From contig DATJUB010000067.1 in NCBI GenBank assembly GCA_035502775.1, positions 5,597 to 69,596 of the forward strand: DNA of 64,000 nucleotides, read 5' to 3'. This document shows, one piece after another, positions 17,593 through 25,866 of the stretch. A program made the translations under genes and the position numbers. Numbering within the stretch: the first letter of the stretch is position 1; every line of letters begins with the position of its first letter. The stretch is from 67-14 sp035502775. GTDB taxonomy: Bacteria > Actinomycetota > Thermoleophilia > Solirubrobacterales > 70-9. Below the pieces are notes generated by a model. It made no database searches and was not told where the DNA came from. It was given only the letters and a program-made list of their open reading frames with translations.

Positions 17593-17606
17593 TTCTGTCA
17601 GCAGAA
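17593..17606. promoter_or_regulatory. Dyad operator candidate TTCT-GTCAGC-AGAA
   Basis: Second copy of the dyad in the same intergenic region, 40 bases upstream of the thiolase start and about 115 upstream of the IclR start. It has the same arms and the same GT at the start of the spacer as the copy at 17550. In this position a bound regulator could act on the thiolase promoter. Confidence 0.62.
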
Positions 17607-17646
17607 TCCGCTTGTCCGTCCCGCCGATCCGGCCCATGCTCCGGCC

Positions 17647-18816
17647 ATGCCAGAAGCTGTGATTGTCTCCACGCGTCGTACACCCATCGGCCGCGCCTTC
17701 AAGGGCTCACTCAAGGATGTGAGACCCGACGATCTGGCCGGTTTCATCGCGAAGAAAGCCGTCGAGGATCTCGATGGTTTCGATCCGATCGAGATCGAGG
17801 ACGTGATCTGCGGATCGGCGATCCAGGCCGGTGAGCAGAGCATGAACATCGGCAAGGTCGTGGCCGCCCTGGCCGGCTTCCCGGACGAGGTCGGCGGCAG
17901 CTCGGTCAACCGTTTCTGCGCCTCCTCCCTCCAGTCCCTGCGGATCGCCTCGCACGCGATCCTGGCCGGTGAGGGCGACGCGTATCTCGCGGTCGGCGTC
18001 GAGAGCGTCAGCCGGGTCGGCGGCCGCGCCTTCGATCCGGAGAAGGAGGCGAACCCCCGCTTCACCGACCCCACGCGTTCCGACTACGTGAACGACCACT
18101 ACATCTCGATGGGACTGACCGCCGAGAACGTCGCCGACAAGTGGGACGTGTCCCGGGCCGACATGGACCAGTTCGCCGCGCTCTCGCAGCAGCGCGCGGT
18201 CGCCGCCCAGGAATCCGGCTTCTTCGCCGACGAGATCACCCCGGTCACGCTGCCCGACGGCACCGTCGTCGACCGCGACGACGGACCGCGTCCCGGCACC
18301 ACCGTCGAGTCACTCTCCGCCCTGAAACCGGCCTTCCGCGAGGACGGCCGCGTGACCGCCGGCAACTCCTGCCCGCTCAACGACGGCGCCGCGGCGGCGT
18401 TGGTGATGTCCGACACCCGCGCGGCCGAGCTCGGCCTGACGCCGAAGGCCCGCATCGTCTCCTCCGCGGTCACCGGCTGTGCCCCCGAGATGATGGGCAT
18501 CGGCCCGATCACCGCGATCGAACTGGCCCTGAAACGGGCCGGCATGACGATCGGAGACATCGGCGTGGTCGAGCTGAACGAGGCATTCGCGGCCCAGGTG
18601 ATCCCGATCTGCGAGGAGACCGGGATCAGCATCGAGTCGCAGCTCAACCCGCACGGCGGCGCGATCGCGCTCGGTCATCCCTTCGGCATGACCGGCGTGC
18701 GCATCATGACCACCCTGCTTCACGACCTGGAAGTTCTCGACCGCGACATCGGCCTCGAGACGATGTGCGTCGGCGGCGGCCAGGGTATGGCCATGATCGT
18801 CGAACGCCTCTCCTAG
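17647..18816 (+). CDS. Acetyl-CoA acyltransferase (thiolase)
   Basis: 389 residues from ATG 17647 (MPEAVIVSTRRTPIGRAFKG), a standard thiolase length. The nucleophile Cys91 lies in VNRFCASSLQS; the C-terminal NPHGGAIALGHPFGMTG and CVGGGQGMA motifs carry the catalytic His and Cys. It would cleave a 3-ketoacyl-CoA with CoA in the last step of the pathway encoded here. It opens a plus-strand operon with the acyl-CoA dehydrogenase and SDR that follow, and the two dyads lie directly upstream. The longer frame reaching back into the IclR gene was rejected. Confidence 0.94.
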   Translation: MPEAVIVSTRRTPIGRAFKGSLKDVRPDDLAGFIAKKAVEDLDGFDPIEIEDVICGSAIQAGEQSMNIGKVVAALAGFPDEVGGSSVNRFCASSLQSLRIASHAILAGEGDAYLAVGVESVSRVGGRAFDPEKEANPRFTDPTRSDYVNDHYISMGLTAENVADKWDVSRADMDQFAALSQQRAVAAQESGFFADEITPVTLPDGTVVDRDDGPRPGTTVESLSALKPAFREDGRVTAGNSCPLNDGAAAALVMSDTRAAELGLTPKARIVSSAVTGCAPEMMGIGPITAIELALKRAGMTIGDIGVVELNEAFAAQVIPICEETGISIESQLNPHGGAIALGHPFGMTGVRIMTTLLHDLEVLDRDIGLETMCVGGGQGMAMIVERLS

Positions 18817-18861
18817 CCTTCACACTCCCCCTCACCGAATCACGAACAGGAGCATCAGACC

Positions 18862-20163
18862 ATGTGGGATTTCTCGACCGAACCCGAATTCGAAAGCAAG
18901 CTCGCCTGGATGCGCGAGTTCGTCGAACAGGAGGTCTATCCGCTGGAGGCGGTCGAAGGCATCACCGAAGCCGAGTTCGACAAGCTGCTGGCGCCGCTGC
19001 GCGACCAGGTCAAAGAAAAGGGACTGTGGGCGGCGCATCTTCCGCCCGAGCTCGGCGGCCAGGGTTTCAGCGCCCTCGACCTGGGCCTGATGAACGAGAT
19101 CACCGGCCGCTCGATCTTCGGTCCGGTCGTGTTCGGGTCGCAGGCGCCGGACGCCGGCAACGCCGAGCTGCTGGCGGCCTCGGGAACCGAGGACCAGAAG
19201 GACCGCTGGCTCTACCCGCTGCTGGCCGGTGACATGAAGAGCGGCTTCTCGATGACCGAGCCCCACACGGCCGGCTCCGACCCGACGCTGCTCCAGACCA
19301 CCGCGACCCGCGACGGCGAGGGCTGGCGGATCAACGGACGCAAGTGGTTCACCTCGAGCGGTTCGACCGCCGACTTCCTGATCGTGATGGTGGTCAGCGA
19401 GCCCGACGCCGATCCCCGCGGACGTGCCTCGATGATGATCGTGCCGACCGACGCTCCGGGCCTCACGATCGTCCGTGACGTACCGACGATGGAGGATCCC
19501 GATGGCGAGATCGGCCGCTTCCGTGCCGGTGGCTTCGGTCACGCCGAGATCCTCTACGAAGACGTGTTCGTTCCCGACGCCGACGTGATCGGCCAGTCCG
19601 GTGAAGGTTTCCTGCTCGCCCAGCGCCGCCTCGGCCCGGGCCGCATCCAGCACTGCATGCGCTGGCTCGGCCAGAGCCAGCGCGCCTTCGAGATGCTCTG
19701 CGAGCGGGCCGTGTCGCGCTACGCGCACGGCTCGATGCTCGCCGAGAAGGGAGTCGTCCGCGAGTGGGTCGCGAACTCGGCCGCCGAGATGCATGCGGCC
19801 CGCCTGATGACCCTGCACGCCGCCTGGAAGATCGACAAGGAGGGCGCCCGCAATGCCCGCCAGGAGATCGGGATGATCAAGTACTACGGCGCCGAGGTGA
19901 TGATCAACGTGATCGACCGCGCGATCCAGCTGCACGGCGGGCTCGGCTACTCGACCGACCTGCCGCTGGAATCCATGTACCGGAACGCCCGCGCCGCCCG
20001 CATCTACGACGGCGCCGACGAGGTTCACCGCGAGAACGTGGCCCGGCGGATCCTGGCCGGATACGAGGTCCACGAGATCCCGTCCGAGTACGTGCCCGCC
20101 CGCAAGGAGTTCGCGCGCAAGAAGTTCGAGGGCATGATCGACATGACCGCGCTCAACCTCTAG
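18862..20163 (+). CDS. Acyl-CoA dehydrogenase
   Basis: 433 residues, start ATG 18862. Features include LPPELGGQGFSALDLGLMNE, the FAD segment GFSMTEPHTAGSDPTLLQTT, GRKWFTSSGSTADF and the C-terminal IQLHGGLGYSTDLPLESMYR and YDGADEVHRENVARRIL. It is a full-length, stand-alone type similar to the longer family members and to the dehydrogenase half of ACAD10/11. It sits 45 bases after the thiolase and six bases before the SDR gene. It oxidises an acyl-CoA to enoyl-CoA; the substrate is not evident. Confidence 0.93.
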   Translation: MWDFSTEPEFESKLAWMREFVEQEVYPLEAVEGITEAEFDKLLAPLRDQVKEKGLWAAHLPPELGGQGFSALDLGLMNEITGRSIFGPVVFGSQAPDAGNAELLAASGTEDQKDRWLYPLLAGDMKSGFSMTEPHTAGSDPTLLQTTATRDGEGWRINGRKWFTSSGSTADFLIVMVVSEPDADPRGRASMMIVPTDAPGLTIVRDVPTMEDPDGEIGRFRAGGFGHAEILYEDVFVPDADVIGQSGEGFLLAQRRLGPGRIQHCMRWLGQSQRAFEMLCERAVSRYAHGSMLAEKGVVREWVANSAAEMHAARLMTLHAAWKIDKEGARNARQEIGMIKYYGAEVMINVIDRAIQLHGGLGYSTDLPLESMYRNARAARIYDGADEVHRENVARRILAGYEVHEIPSEYVPARKEFARKKFEGMIDMTALNL

Positions 20164-20169
20164 GCGAAG

Positions 20170-20895
20170 ATGAGCCGGCGAGCGGCCCTCGTTCTCGGAG
20201 GATCCGGAGGCATCGGCCTCGCGATCGCCCGGGTCCTGGCCGAGGAGGGCTACTCGCTGACGATCCAGGGGCGGCGGGCCGACAAGGTCGAGGCCGCCCT
20301 GGATGCCCTGTGGGAGGTCGCCAAGGACGCCCCGCTGGGCCTCACCGCGGACCTCTCCTCCGAGGAGGAGATCGTCGAGGCGGTCGCCGCACACGAAGAG
20401 AGATGGGGCCGGATGGATGTCCTGATCAACAGTGCCGGTCTCGGCATGGGACAGCCGGTGGCCGAGATCCGGACGAAGTCACTCGACCTCCAGCTCGCCG
20501 TCAACCTGCGGGCGGCGGTGCTCACCACCCGCGAGAGCCTGCCCCAGATCGAACGGGCCGGAGCCGAGCACGGCGAGGCGCTGATCGTCCACGTCTCCTC
20601 CTGGGCCGGCAAGCATCCTCCCGCCTGGCTTTCGGTCTACGGAGCGACCAAGGCGGCACTCTGCAGCTTCGCGGCCTCGACGCAGGTCGAGCTTGCCGGC
20701 AAGGGCGTCCAGGTGACCGCGCTCTGTCCGGCCACGGTCGAGACCGAGATGACCACCTACGCCCAGGGAGAAATTCCCGCCGAGGCGATGCTGCGGCCGT
20801 CTGATCTGGCCGAGGCGGTGCGATTCCTGCTCAGGACCTCGCCGAACTGCGTGATCCCGGAGATCGTGCTGGGCCGGGTCGGCGACCTGGGGTGA
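20170..20895 (+). CDS. SDR-family oxidoreductase
   Basis: 241 residues. The nucleotide motif is GGSGGIG and the active site is Ser in HVSSWAGKHP with Tyr/Lys in YGATK. It lacks the GQGR(S/N)HAV extension of the mycofactocin-coupled enzymes, so ordinary NAD(P) use is more likely. Third gene of the plus-strand operon. Its 3' end overlaps the 3' end of the converging mftF by 65 bases, an unusual tail-to-tail arrangement. Confidence 0.88.
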   Translation: MSRRAALVLGGSGGIGLAIARVLAEEGYSLTIQGRRADKVEAALDALWEVAKDAPLGLTADLSSEEEIVEAVAAHEERWGRMDVLINSAGLGMGQPVAEIRTKSLDLQLAVNLRAAVLTTRESLPQIERAGAEHGEALIVHVSSWAGKHPPAWLSVYGATKAALCSFAASTQVELAGKGVQVTALCPATVETEMTTYAQGEIPAEAMLRPSDLAEAVRFLLRTSPNCVIPEIVLGRVGDLG

Positions 20896-22261
20896 GCGCC
20901 CCCGCGCGGCGTTCCGAGACCGCAGCGGTCCACAGTCCGGCCGAGTAGGAGAGCCGGTCGAGCAACCCGAAGACGATCGATCGCGGCAGCCGCCCGGTTC
21001 CGTGGCGCGCCTCGTCGGCGACCAGTCCGACCAGCCCGAGCAGCGCAACCCGTCGCAGCCGTTTCGATCCGGCGGCCAGCATGGTCAACGGCAGCCACTC
21101 CCTGGAAAGCACCCGGCTCAGTCCGCGGGCTGATACCAGGCCGCTCTCCACGGTGACGCGCAGGGCCTCCCCCGAGGCCAGCGGCACCCCGGATCCCTTC
21201 ATTCTCCGCGCACCCCAGAGCGCCACTCCGGCCATCGGCAGCGGACCGGCGACCGGCAGCGCGAGCGCGGCCGCGGTGGCGGAGCGTCCGCCCTGGACCG
21301 GGGAGACGGCACCCGGATGCCGGCGATCGAGCGCGACCGCCGAGCGGCCGTACTCGAAGCGCTGTCTCGCGAACGCCCGCAGGCCGGTGCGGGACCGGTG
21401 CTCGATCACGACCGAGGGCTCATACCGGCACATTCCGCCGGAGGCGTTCAGCCGCCAGATCAGATCGACGTCCTCTCCGTACCGCAGGGACTCGTCGAAT
21501 CCGCCGATCTCGAGCAGGGCATCGCGGCGCGCAAGCATCGCCGCCGAGGGCAGGAAGGAGACCCGGTGCCCGATACCGGCGGGCGAAGCATCTGAGCCCA
21601 TATCGAGCGGACAGGCACGGCGCTCGTACCCGGCTATCGCGGCCGCGAGGATTCCGTCGGATGCCCGCGGCCCGGCACCGATGATCCGCGGCGCGGCCAG
21701 CACCTGACCCGGGGGATCCAGGTGGGGTGCAAGCCGGTCGAGCCAATCCTCCGAGGGCGCCAGGCAGTCGGCGTCGAGGAAGGCAACCAGCTCGGTCGAC
21801 ACCTCCCTCAGGGCCGTGTTGCGGGCCGCGGCCGGTCCGCGGGAAGTCCGGTGGCGAATCACCGTGGCGCCGGCCTCCGCGGCCAGCCGGGCGGTCGCTT
21901 CACGCGAGCCGTCATCGACCACGATCACCCCGGCGGAGCGGGGCACCAGGGACGCGACCAGACGGCCGATGCCCGCGGCCTCGTCGCGGGCGGGAATCAC
22001 CACCGTCGTCCGGTCTCCGGCGCGATCGTCCGGCTCGGGGAGTGGATGGATCATGCCGGCGTCGCACAGGCGCCGCAGCAGGCGCTCCGCCGCCGGACCG
22101 GATCCCGAAGCCCCACCGCCGATCGCTTCTCTGAGCACCGCGGCACCCGCCGGAGCGAGCCGGATCACACGAGCCGGCCGGCCACCCACGACCACCTCCC
22201 CGTCACGGAGCAGACGGGTCTCACGATCCGGCCGGTAGCGACGGGCGCGAGGTTCGTTCAT
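20831..22261 (-). CDS. mftF: Mycofactocin system glycosyltransferase MftF
   Basis: 476 residues from ATG 22261, which overlaps the mftE stop (ATGA). A GT-2 domain starts near residue 95: TTVVIPARDEAAGIGRLVAS, VIVVDDGSREATARLAAE and the metal-binding VAFLDADCLAPSEDWL, followed by FDESLRYGEDVDLIWRL. An N-terminal domain of about 90 residues precedes it, and weakly hydrophobic C-terminal segments suggest membrane association. MftF attaches beta-1,4-linked glucose units to premycofactocin. Last gene of the operon; its final 20 or so codons overlap the converging SDR gene. Confidence 0.92.
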   Translation of the reverse strand: MNEPRARRYRPDRETRLLRDGEVVVGGRPARVIRLAPAGAAVLREAIGGGASGSGPAAERLLRRLCDAGMIHPLPEPDDRAGDRTTVVIPARDEAAGIGRLVASLVPRSAGVIVVDDGSREATARLAAEAGATVIRHRTSRGPAAARNTALREVSTELVAFLDADCLAPSEDWLDRLAPHLDPPGQVLAAPRIIGAGPRASDGILAAAIAGYERRACPLDMGSDASPAGIGHRVSFLPSAAMLARRDALLEIGGFDESLRYGEDVDLIWRLNASGGMCRYEPSVVIEHRSRTGLRAFARQRFEYGRSAVALDRRHPGAVSPVQGGRSATAAALALPVAGPLPMAGVALWGARRMKGSGVPLASGEALRVTVESGLVSARGLSRVLSREWLPLTMLAAGSKRLRRVALLGLVGLVADEARHGTGRLPRSIVFGLLDRLSYSAGLWTAAVSERRAGALTPGRRPGPARSPGSRSSARS

Positions 22262-22941
22262 GATCGCGGGCAGGCGAACCGGTCGAAGTCGGCGACCAGA
22301 CATTCGGCCAGGCCGGCCAGCAGCCGGCGCCCGTCGGCGGCGGAGGCCCCTTCCGGGTCCCCCAGCACTCCGTTCGGTGAAACCGCCCCGACCCCCTCGG
22401 CCCGCAGCCTCGCCAGCGTCCCCGGGGAACGGCTCTCCGTTCCCGCTTCCGCCGCCTCACGCCGCACCAGCCCGGGATGGATCGCCAGCATCATCGAGGT
22501 CTCGACCCATCCCGCGTGGAGGTCGTGGCCGGCCCAGTCCGGCTCGGGCCGCCACCGGCCGGCGACGCGCCCTTCTTCGTTCAGACGGGCCACGGCTTCA
22601 TCGATCGCGGTCGCGTTTCCGCCATGCCAGTTGACGAAGTAGATCCGGTCGAAATGATCGGCCGAGCGACCCAGCTCGACCAGAAGCTCGGCCAGCGCCC
22701 GACCCCCGATCGAGAGCGTGCCGGGGAAACCGGAGTGCTCACCGCTGGCCGCGATCGCCACCGCCGGGGATATCCAGGCGCCCGGGCGTGCCTCCTCGAA
22801 ACGCTTGAGCAGGGCCTCCACGATCATCGTGTCGGTCCCGAGCGGCAGGTGCGGGCCGTGCTGCTCGGTTGCTCCCAGGGGCACGACCAGCGCCCCGCCC
22901 CGCCCGGCCTCCGGCCAGGTGGCCTCGGCCAGACGGCTCAC
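22258..22941 (-). CDS. mftE: Mycofactocin creatininase-family peptidase MftE
   Basis: 227 residues from the GTG at 22941, which overlaps the mftD stop by four bases (GTGA). The creatininase-family metal-binding segments GATEQHGPHLPLGTDT and NWHGGNATAIDEAV are present. MftE cleaves the MftC-modified MftA to release the C-terminal Val-Tyr-derived moiety (AHDP). The much longer upstream frame is Arg/Gly-rich shadow sequence inside mftD. The start is chosen from the overlap and from the family's usual length. Confidence 0.92.
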   Translation of the reverse strand: MSRLAEATWPEAGRGGALVVPLGATEQHGPHLPLGTDTMIVEALLKRFEEARPGAWISPAVAIAASGEHSGFPGTLSIGGRALAELLVELGRSADHFDRIYFVNWHGGNATAIDEAVARLNEEGRVAGRWRPEPDWAGHDLHAGWVETSMMLAIHPGLVRREAAEAGTESRSPGTLARLRAEGVGAVSPNGVLGDPEGASAADGRRLLAGLAECLVADFDRFACPRS

Positions 22942-24116
22942 GCCGGTGGCACCAAGGCGAATCCATCGGGCAGCAGGACATCCTCCGGGACCAGATCGCC
23001 GATCGATTCCCGGCCGAGTCCCAGCAGCGTTTCGTCGATCCCGGCACGGAAGATCTCGAGCACGTTGGCCACCCCGGCCTCGCCGTTCGCGGCCAGCCCC
23101 CAGAGATAGGCCCGTCCGATCATCACGGCCCGCGCCCCGAGTGCCAGCGCCTTGACCACGTCGCTGCCCCGCCGGACCCCGCCGTCGAGCAGGATCTCGA
23201 CCCGTCCGGCGACCGCCTCGGCGATTCCCGGAAGCGCCCGGATCGATGCCGGGGTCGAGTCGAGGTTGTTGCCGCCGTGGTTGGAGACCGAGATCGCGTC
23301 CGCCCCGATCTCGACCGCGCTGCGCGCGTCGTCCGGGTGGTAGACGCCCTTGATCATGGTCGGGCCGCCCCAGGTTTCCCGCAGCCACGCGAGGTCGTCC
23401 CAGGTCGGCTGCCCGGTCGTCATCCAGGCGCCGTAGGCGTCGAAGAATCCCGGAGGTTCCGCCCCCGGTCCGGTGACGTTCGGCACGCCGAGATCCGGCA
23501 GGCGACCGGCCTTCACGTAGCGCGCCAGCCAGCGGGGCCGGACCAGGGCCTGCGGTGCCAGCACCGCCATGTTCTTCAGGTCGAGCTTGTCCGGAATCGC
23601 CGGACTGCCCCAGTCGCGGCGGTGGGAGAAGACCCAGTCGAGGGTGACGATCAGGCCCTTCGCTCCCGCGAGCCGGGCCCGCTCGAGCACCCGTTTCATG
23701 TCCTCGCGATCACCCATCCAGTAGACCTGGAAGAAGAGCTTCGGGTTCGCCACGGCGACCTCCTCGATCGGCCGGCTGGCGAATGAACTGAGCCCGATCG
23801 CGGTCCCGGCGCCCGAGGCCGCACGGGCCACCGCGGTCTCCCCGTCGGGATGGACGGCCTGCACGCCGGTCGGCGAGATCATCACCGGCATCGCGATCTC
23901 CTGGCCCATCACCGAGGTCGAGAGATCCCTCTCGTCGAGCCCGGTGCCGATCCGGGGGATCAGCCCGATCTCCCCGAAGGCCCGGACGTTGTCACCCAGG
24001 GTGCCGCCCGTCTCGGAACCGGCGCGCAGGGCCTGGAAGACCGATCGGGGAAGGCTCTTCTTCGCCCGTCGCTCGGCCTCGGCCACCGACTCGAACCAGG
24101 CGGATCGGCCGGCCAC
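22938..24116 (-). CDS. mftD: Mycofactocin FMN-dependent dehydrogenase MftD
   Basis: 392 residues from a GTG start two bases past the mftC stop. The sequence is an alpha-hydroxyacid dehydrogenase-type FMN barrel with SNHGGNNLDSTPAS (active-site His), LLDGGVRRGSDVVKALALGA and AVMIGRAYLWGLAANGE for FMN phosphate binding. MftD oxidatively deaminates AHDP to premycofactocin, producing the redox-active dicarbonyl. Position and family leave little doubt. Confidence 0.94.
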   Translation of the reverse strand: MAGRSAWFESVAEAERRAKKSLPRSVFQALRAGSETGGTLGDNVRAFGEIGLIPRIGTGLDERDLSTSVMGQEIAMPVMISPTGVQAVHPDGETAVARAASGAGTAIGLSSFASRPIEEVAVANPKLFFQVYWMGDREDMKRVLERARLAGAKGLIVTLDWVFSHRRDWGSPAIPDKLDLKNMAVLAPQALVRPRWLARYVKAGRLPDLGVPNVTGPGAEPPGFFDAYGAWMTTGQPTWDDLAWLRETWGGPTMIKGVYHPDDARSAVEIGADAISVSNHGGNNLDSTPASIRALPGIAEAVAGRVEILLDGGVRRGSDVVKALALGARAVMIGRAYLWGLAANGEAGVANVLEIFRAGIDETLLGLGRESIGDLVPEDVLLPDGFALVPPA

Positions 24117-24118
24117 GG

Positions 24119-25360
24119 CTAGCCGGAGACCTTCCGCGCCCCGTTCCAGAACCCGGCCAGCGGATTCTCGTCGCAGGCCCGGTCGGGCACGTGTTCGACC
24201 TTCGGCAACTCGATCGGCATCGGGTTCGGCGTCTCGACGCCGTTGACGATTCGCAGACGGGAATGATCGACCGGTGACCTGGGCGGCACCGCTTTTCGTG
24301 CGGCGAGCGCCTCATCGGCGTTGCCCAGGACGCATTCGGGATCGGGCCCGTCCATGGGCAGCCCGGTGAAGAATTTCGCCGCCATGCAGCCGCCCCGGCA
24401 GGAGTCGTAGAAGTCACAGCTGGAGCAGGCACCGGGACTCTGCGACTCGCGCAGTTCGCGGAACAGATCCGATTCCCGCCAGACCGACGAGAAGCCCCCA
24501 TCGCCGAGCACGTTGCCGGCGAGGAACTCGTCGTGGATCGCGAAGGGACAGGCGTACACGTCACCGACCGGATCGATCAGGCAGACCACCCGGCCGGCCC
24601 CGCAGAGGTTGAGGCCGGGCAGCGGCCCGCCGAGCGCGGAGAGATGGAAGAAGGAGTCGCCGGTGAGCACGTTCTCGCCGTTCGCGACCAGCCAGTCGTA
24701 GAGCCGGCGCTGCTGGGCCTGGGTCGGATGCAGTTCGTCCCAGACGTCGGCCCCGCGGCCGGAGGGGCGCAGGCGGGTGATGCGGAGCTGGGCGCCGTAG
24801 CGATCGGCGATCGCCTTGAAGGCGTCGAGCTGGCCGACGTTCTCCCGGGTGACCACGACCGAGACCTTGAAGTCCTCGAAGCCCGCCTCGTGGAGGTTGC
24901 GCATCGCGCCGATCGCGGTGTCGAAGGAGCCCGCCCCGCGAACCCGGTCGTTGACCTCGGCGGTGGCGCCGTCGAGCGAGATCTGGACATCGACGTAGTC
25001 GGAAGTGGCGAGGCTCTCGGCGACCGCGCGGTCGATGCGGCTGCCGTTGGTGGAGAACTTGACCCCCACCCCACGCGCGGTCGCGTACTCGAGCAGCTCC
25101 CAGAAATCCCTGCGCACGGTCGGCTCGCCGCCGCCGATGTTCACGTAGAAGACCTGCATGCACTGGAGCTCGTCGATCACCGCCTTGCATTGGGCGGTGC
25201 TCAGCTCGTCGGGGTCGCGGCGGCCGGAGCTGGAGAGGCAGTGGACGCAGGCGAGATTGCAGGCGTAGGTCAGCTCCCAGGTCAGGCAGATCGGCGCGTC
25301 GAGGCCACGCTCGAAGCGCTCGACCAGAGTGGGAACCGGGGCCGCCGCAGCGGGGGTCAT
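24119..25360 (-). CDS. mftC: Mycofactocin radical SAM maturase MftC
   Basis: 413 residues. The radical SAM cluster motif CNLACVHC (CxxxCxxC) lies near residues 34-41 and the SAM-binding GGGEPTVRRDF follows. The SPASM region carries further clusters, seen in the cysteines of LCGAGRVVCLIDPVGDVYAC and the run CSSCDFYDSCRGGC near residue 320. MftC decarboxylates and cross-links the C-terminal Val-Tyr of MftA. ATG overlaps the mftB stop (ATGA). The C-terminal 70 residues are Pro-rich and less conserved. Confidence 0.95.
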   Translation of the reverse strand: MTPAAAAPVPTLVERFERGLDAPICLTWELTYACNLACVHCLSSSGRRDPDELSTAQCKAVIDELQCMQVFYVNIGGGEPTVRRDFWELLEYATARGVGVKFSTNGSRIDRAVAESLATSDYVDVQISLDGATAEVNDRVRGAGSFDTAIGAMRNLHEAGFEDFKVSVVVTRENVGQLDAFKAIADRYGAQLRITRLRPSGRGADVWDELHPTQAQQRRLYDWLVANGENVLTGDSFFHLSALGGPLPGLNLCGAGRVVCLIDPVGDVYACPFAIHDEFLAGNVLGDGGFSSVWRESDLFRELRESQSPGACSSCDFYDSCRGGCMAAKFFTGLPMDGPDPECVLGNADEALAARKAVPPRSPVDHSRLRIVNGVETPNPMPIELPKVEHVPDRACDENPLAGFWNGARKVSG

Positions 25361-25653
25361 GCGGCCACCATCGCTTCGGTGTTCGTGGTCCTGGCGGTGA
25401 TCATGCCGGTCTCGGCCAGGGTCCCGAGCGCGCTCTCGTACTGCCGGCGTTCACTCGCGGGGATCCCCTCGGCCTCGATCGCGTCCTCGGCCGAAGGGTG
25501 ATCGGCCAGGCTTAGCACCAGGTCACGCAGGGCCGGACTCTTCAGGAAGGAGAGGCGCCTGGTTCCGAAGTGGTAGGCCAGCCCGCCGAAGGACTCGGGG
25601 CGGATGGCCACCTGCGGGTCGAGGGTCCAGGGCAGAGCGGGATCGAATGGCAT
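25357..25653 (-). CDS. mftB: Mycofactocin peptide chaperone MftB
   Basis: 98 residues, of the RiPP recognition element type (PqqD-like winged helix). LSFLKSPALRDLVLSLADHP and a C-terminal alpha-helical part are as expected for MftB, which binds the MftA leader and presents it to MftC. It starts six bases after the mftA stop and overlaps mftC by four bases. Assignment rests on size, position and the recognisable RHYHFGTRRLSFLKS-like motif (here YHFGTRRLSFLKSP). Confidence 0.93.
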   Translation of the reverse strand: MPFDPALPWTLDPQVAIRPESFGGLAYHFGTRRLSFLKSPALRDLVLSLADHPSAEDAIEAEGIPASERRQYESALGTLAETGMITARTTNTEAMVAA

Positions 25654-25659
25654 GACGGC

Positions 25660-25776
25660 CTAGTAGACGCCGCACATGCCGTCGATCGAGATGTCCTCGA
25701 CCAGTAGCTCCTGCTCGACCAGCTCCTGGTCCGGACCGGAACCGCCTTCGTCGGGTTGCTCTGTGCTCTCGCTCAT
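25660..25776 (-). CDS. mftA: Mycofactocin precursor peptide MftA
   Basis: 38 residues, too short for a usual gene call. It begins MSESTEQPDE, has an acidic leader rich in Glu/Asp (QELVEQELLVEDIS) and ends in IDGMCGVY, the invariant MftA C-terminus. The terminal Val-Tyr is the part that becomes the cofactor. A strong ribosome site, GGAGGAG, lies just upstream of the ATG. It is the first gene of the operon, with mftB six bases downstream. The dyad at 25842-25857 is 66 bases upstream. No mftR regulator is present next to the cluster. Confidence 0.96.
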   Translation of the reverse strand: MSESTEQPDEGGSGPDQELVEQELLVEDISIDGMCGVY

Positions 25777-25841
25777 ACGCTCCTCCGCGTGGTTGCCTGC
25801 GAAACCCGAACCTAGGGCAAGGCCGCCCGGAGGCCTCGCGG

Positions 25842-25857
25842 ATTCTGTGGAGCGAAT
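25842..25857. promoter_or_regulatory. Dyad operator candidate upstream of mftA
   Basis: ATTCT-GTGGAG-CGAAT, matching the dyad ATTCT-N6-AGAAT with one mismatch in the right arm and keeping the TTCTGT half and GT spacer start. It lies 66 bases upstream of the mftA start, in the 90-base gap after thiC, so it could control mftA-F independently of thiC. Its resemblance to the sites near the IclR gene is the basis for the regulon proposal. Confidence 0.5.
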
Positions 25858-25866
25858 ACCGGCGGC

